Shown here: in pieces, positions 32,805 to 34,901 of the stretch
How positions within the stretch are numbered: the first letter of the stretch is position 1
How the letters are laid out: every line of letters begins with the position of its first letter
Assembly: GCA_018813905.1 (NCBI GenBank)
Contig: JAHJAO010000134.1
Span: 1 to 34,901 of the forward strand
Direction of reading: 5' to 3'
Source of the DNA: Candidatus Omnitrophota bacterium
GTDB taxonomy: Bacteria; Omnitrophota; Gorgyraeia; B26-G9
Length of the DNA stretch: 34,901 bases
Program-made: the position numbers and the translations under genes
Notes under the pieces: model-generated
The model's input: the letters and a program-made list of their open reading frames with translations, nothing else
Databases searched by the model: none
What the model was told of the DNA's origin: nothing

Positions 32805-33877
32805 CCGACGTTTATAAGTGTGTATTCTAAATTCCCCAATCCCGTCTTCTGGGCGTAAGTTAGCTGATTAATATACAAATCCGCTTCCGGATACGCTTTT
32901 TTAAAAACATCTTCTCCTGCCGCGGCCAACACCATGTCCGCAACTGCCTTATCGCAAGCAACCGGATCGCGTGATGCAAAAATTCCCAAATCCCGCACAA
33001 TAGACGGCTCATCCTGCGCCAGGCAATCGCAATTTTTCGTAATCTTTAAAGCAAAATTGAAAAATGCTTTTCTTTTTACCTTTGATAAAATCCCGTACGC
33101 GTATTCAACCATCTTTTCCACCATTATCTTTGCGTTTTCTCCGTAATCTACGGATATCGCATTGAATTTACAGGCAACAAGGCATTCGGCGCAGCCCACG
33201 CATACGTTTTCTTGTATAAAGGCCTTTCCCTCTTTCTCGACTATCGCTTTAACCGGGCAATTCTGCACGCACAATTTACAAAAAACGCATTTTTCCTCTA
33301 TCACCCGCGATTTTATGCTCGCATGCTGGCGAAGTTTTCCGGCCCGGGCCGCAAACCCCATGCCGATATTTTTTATGGACGCAGCAAACCCCGTTAAGAT
33401 ATGGCTGGTGGCATGAGCAACGCTAATGATATTATCCAAGTATAAAACCGGTTTAGCGATATTAATATTTTTAAAATGTTTTTTATCAATATGCACGTCT
33501 TGGGCGTCCTCGCCGAAGATACCGTCGGCGATAATTACGGGACAGCCGAGATTAGTGATGTTAAATCCGTGCTCATCCGCCAACATCAAATGGTCCACGG
33601 CGTTCGTTCTCTGTCCGTGATAGATAACGTTTGTATCGGTAATAAACGGCTTAGCGGCTTTTGATTTTATTTTATCAACCAACGCTTTTATAACCTCAGC
33701 CGGCACATGCCCCGCATTATTTTTCTCGCCCATATGGGTTTTAATCGCGACAAATTCTCCCTTGCCGAAATCATCGCACAACTTGCTTTCTTTAATCAAT
33801 TGCTTAAATTTGCTCTTTACCTGAACTTTATCTTTTGAATTTTTAACTTCCTGGAAAAATACCCTGCTTTTCGACAT
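32801..33877 (-). CDS. DUF362 iron-sulfur protein with two [4Fe-4S] motifs
   Basis: 358 residues from ATG 33877, with GAGGTGG upstream. The N-terminal DUF362 domain shows GEFVAIKTHMGEKNNAGHV near 40-58 and PFITDTNVIYHGQRTNAVDH near 77-96. A bacterial ferredoxin domain is inserted: C197, C200, C203, C207 in CVFCKLCVQNCPVKA and C226, C229, C232, C236 in CVGCAECLVACKFNA, enough for two [4Fe-4S] clusters. The DUF362 domain then resumes with GIFASRDPVACDKAVADM. The family (COG2768) is uncharacterised and common in anaerobes. Translational coupling with the nucleosidase suggests a shared pathway, which I cannot name. Confidence 0.88.
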   Translation of the reverse strand: MSKSRVFFQEVKNSKDKVQVKSKFKQLIKESKLCDDFGKGEFVAIKTHMGEKNNAGHVPAEVIKALVDKIKSKAAKPFITDTNVIYHGQRTNAVDHLMLADEHGFNITNLGCPVIIADGIFGEDAQDVHIDKKHFKNINIAKPVLYLDNIISVAHATSHILTGFAASIKNIGMGFAARAGKLRQHASIKSRVIEEKCVFCKLCVQNCPVKAIVEKEGKAFIQENVCVGCAECLVACKFNAISVDYGENAKIMVEKMVEYAYGILSKVKRKAFFNFALKITKNCDCLAQDEPSIVRDLGIFASRDPVACDKAVADMVLAAAGEDVFKKAYPEADLYINQLTYAQKTGLGNLEYTLINVG

Positions 33878-33925
33878 AACCACCTCGCCTGTTTTACATA
33901 AAAATGTGAATACAACAACAGCTAA

Positions 33926-33954
33926 ATTATAGCCAATCAGAACTTGTTTGACAA
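33926..33954 (-). promoter_or_regulatory. Promoter for DUF362-nucleosidase
   Basis: Minus-strand TTGTCA (33954-33949), a 17-base spacer and perfect TATAAT (33931-33926). Start near 33919, leader of about 42 bases. Its -35 box lies on top of the plus-strand -35 box. Confidence 0.65.
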
Positions 33955-33976
33955 ATTAAATAATTAGCAGGATAAT
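33948..33976 (+). promoter_or_regulatory. Promoter for the small Cys/Pro protein gene
   Basis: Perfect TTGACA (33948-33953), a 17-base spacer and GATAAT (33971-33976). Start near 33983, about 19 bases before the ATG at 34002. Confidence 0.6.
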
Positions 33977-34001
33977 TAGGTATGGATAAGTAAAAAATGC
34001 T

Positions 34002-34205
34002 ATGAGTTTTACTTTGGAAGAAAAACAAGGTTTTGTCATGGGTTTAATTCAGGGTTGCCCCTTCCCGCAAGCACTCCCTGCTTGCCCCGCCAAAGAATTA
34101 AGGAGAATGTCTCTGGGGCAACAATTGGCGGCATTAAAGGAACTGTCCGAAACTGTTCTTGACGCAATAATCGAATACCATAAACAGTGCCAAAAAACCC
34201 GCTAG
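34002..34205 (+). CDS. Small protein with CP motifs, unassigned
   Basis: 67 residues. The pattern is MGLIQGCPFPQALPACPAKELRRMSL, then a helix QQLAALKELSETVLDAIIEYHKQCQ. The two Cys-Pro pairs, the LRR-SL turn and the final H-x3-C form a layout I have seen in small hypothetical proteins of anaerobic bacteria, but I cannot give a function. The Cys and His could bind a metal. It has its own promoter with a short leader, but no convincing Shine-Dalgarno before the ATG; another ATG at about codon 13 is less likely. Transcribed divergently from the DUF362 gene. No terminator is evident. Confidence 0.6.
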   Translation: MSFTLEEKQGFVMGLIQGCPFPQALPACPAKELRRMSLGQQLAALKELSETVLDAIIEYHKQCQKTR

Positions 34206-34276
34206 ATTAGCTTCATCATCCTTAATTAAACTCATTTCTTAAACAAAAAGTCCTAACTCAAAAAATGATTTTTTGT

Positions 34277-34436
34277 TGGAGCGGGATCTGCGAGGGAATC
34301 GCCTCCTCCGTTCGCAACATCGTATTGCTCTCTGCGTAGGCTCCCCTACATTCGCTACTTTTAAAATCCTATAAAAGTGAGCTCCCATAAGGTCGCTCCG
34401 CTCACTTCGCTTCGATTCCCATCAGGAAAGTGCTTG
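34277..34436. repeat. tRNA-Gly trailer element, copy 1 of a repeat family
   Basis: The region behind tRNA-Gly carries three parts. A direct, slightly altered copy of the tRNA-Gly 3' end is at 34277-34301 (TGGAGCGGGA, then TCTGCGA, then GGGAATCG). A core shared with copy 2 follows: CGTTCGCAACATCGT at 34309-34323 and ATTGCTCTCTGCGTAGGCTC at 34324-34343. An inverted copy of the tRNA-Gly T-arm, TTCGATTCCC, is at 34411-34420. No coding frame is evident. Just outside it lies an AT hairpin with arms CAAAAAAT and ATTTTTTG (34259-34275). Confidence 0.8.
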
Positions 34437-34510
34437 TGGAGCGGGAGAAGGGAATCGAACCCTCGTAACCAGCTTGGAAGGCTAGTGTTCTACCACTGAA
34501 CTACTCCCGC
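34437..34510 (-). tRNA. tRNA-Gly (anticodon TCC)
   Basis: 74 bases including an encoded CCA. Acceptor GCGGGAG pairs with CTCCCGC, the D-arm contains TTCAGTGGTAGAA, the anticodon loop CTTCCAA gives TCC, and the T-arm is GAGGGTTCGATTCCCTT. All stems pair well. It reads GGA and GGG codons. Third in the Thr-Tyr-Gly series on this strand. Confidence 0.97.
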
Positions 34511-34518
34511 AAAAAAAG

Positions 34519-34697
34519 TGGTGGGCAGGGGAGGATTTGCCTACTACGTTCTCAACATCGTGCACCTGTCCCGCCTTCGGCAGGATTGCTCTCTGCGTAG
34601 GCTCTCCTGCGCTCACTTGCGCTCGCAATCCTGCTCGCTCATCCTCCCTCAAAGTCGGCGTGAGCTTGTTTCAAATCCTCTTTATCAAAGAAAAAAA
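34519..34697. repeat. tRNA-Tyr trailer element, copy 2 of a repeat family
   Basis: The region between tRNA-Tyr and tRNA-Gly holds an exact 21-base copy of the tRNA-Tyr 3' end including CCA (34519-34539, identical to 34698-34718). The shared core follows: CGTTCTCAACATCGT at 34547-34561 and ATTGCTCTCTGCGTAGGCTC at 34585-34604. Between these parts is an inserted hairpin around GCCTTCGGC. An inverted copy of the tRNA-Tyr T-arm, TTCAAATCCTC, is at 34670-34680. No coding frame is evident. Confidence 0.82.
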
Positions 34698-34781
34698 TGG
34701 TGGGCAGGGGAGGATTTGAACCTCCGTAGGCTTCGCCGGCAGATTTACAGTCTGCTGCCATTTCCACTCGGCCACCTGCCC
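34698..34781 (-). tRNA. tRNA-Tyr (anticodon GTA)
   Basis: 84 bases with encoded CCA and a long variable arm, as expected for bacterial tRNA-Tyr. Acceptor GGGCAGG pairs with CCTGCCC, the anticodon stem-loop CAGACTGTAAATCTG gives GTA, and the T-arm is GGAGGTTCAAATCCTCC. It begins 3 bases after the end of tRNA-Thr, so both come from one precursor. Confidence 0.97.
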
Positions 34782-34784
34782 AAC

Positions 34785-34859
34785 TGGAGCTGGCGAGAGG
34801 ATTCGAACCCCCAACCAGCTGATTACAAATCAGCTGCTCTACCATTGAGCCACGCCAGC
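34785..34859 (-). tRNA. tRNA-Thr (anticodon TGT)
   Basis: 75 bases with encoded CCA. Acceptor GCTGGCG pairs with CGCCAGC, the D-arm has GCTCAATGGTAGAGC, the anticodon stem-loop CTGATTTGTAATCAG gives TGT, and the T-arm is GGGGGTTCGAATCCTCT. First tRNA of the series in the window; a transcription start should lie just upstream, between 34860 and the window end. Confidence 0.97.
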
Positions 34860-34901
34860 ATCGTTAAATTTATTTTAAATCTTCTGTAAAGCCTGCGGTA
34901 G

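Noticed and set aside
34518-34889. Open frame of 123 codons on the plus strand
   Set aside because: It is antisense to tRNA-Tyr and tRNA-Thr and runs through the repeat element; a known type of false protein from tRNA regions.

Overview
The window looks like a compact chromosomal segment of a Gram-negative, probably anaerobic bacterium from a poorly sampled lineage. I infer something like Omnitrophota or a PVC relative, but no ribosomal RNA is present to settle it. A Kdo-activating enzyme (kdsB) implies an outer membrane with LPS. A PflA-type radical SAM protein, a clostridial-type ferredoxin and a DUF362 Fe-S protein suit an anaerobic life style. Genes are packed tightly: many neighbours overlap by 4-29 bases, and three convergent pairs overlap at their stop codons.

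Layout. 1-8114 (minus): one long housekeeping operon, ccdA-pncB-TPR-cheC-like-nudix-BFN-cca-radical SAM-purH-folC, covering NAD salvage, purine and folate synthesis and tRNA CCA repair. It has a long leader with a large inverted repeat. 8115-10191: a 454-base gap and a YbiT-type ABC-F ATPase. 10449-11374 (plus): a DUF89 damage-control phosphatase with a clear promoter. 11361-14678 (minus): nth followed by two membrane-anchored SGNH esterases. 14715-14964 (plus): a ferredoxin. 15001-16250 (minus): yjbQ and a D,D-carboxypeptidase. 16251-17950: a gap with a 46-47-base tandem repeat and a terminator-like hairpin, then pyrE-kdsB. 17947-23253 (minus): FAD-linked oxidase, ABC ATPase, ABC-2 permease, membrane-anchored TPR protein and a divergent SecY paralog with an extra C-terminal domain. 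23351-24965: a small basic protein with a very strong promoter, then ugd.

25065-31893 (minus) is the most unusual locus. Four exported coiled-coil proteins of 143 to about 847 residues are followed directly by fliW and csrA, with no flagellar gene in sight. The transcript starts with a leader of about 290 bases carrying six GGA motifs and a terminator-like hairpin. I infer that the FliW-CsrA switch, known from flagellin homeostasis, may control a secreted coiled-coil system here. One of the four genes is a chimera made by a tandem duplication of about 440 bases.

32055-33877 (minus) holds a DUF362 ferredoxin-like protein and a nucleoside phosphorylase-like protein. 34002-34205 is a small Cys/Pro-motif protein sharing a promoter region with it. 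The right end holds tRNA-Thr(TGT), tRNA-Tyr(GTA) and tRNA-Gly(TCC), the same order as the E. coli thrU-tyrU-glyT cluster before tufB. Behind both Tyr and Gly sits a related repeat element: it ends in a second copy of that tRNA's own 3' end and carries an inverted copy of its own T-arm. This second unusual structure is not explained by any gene I recognise.
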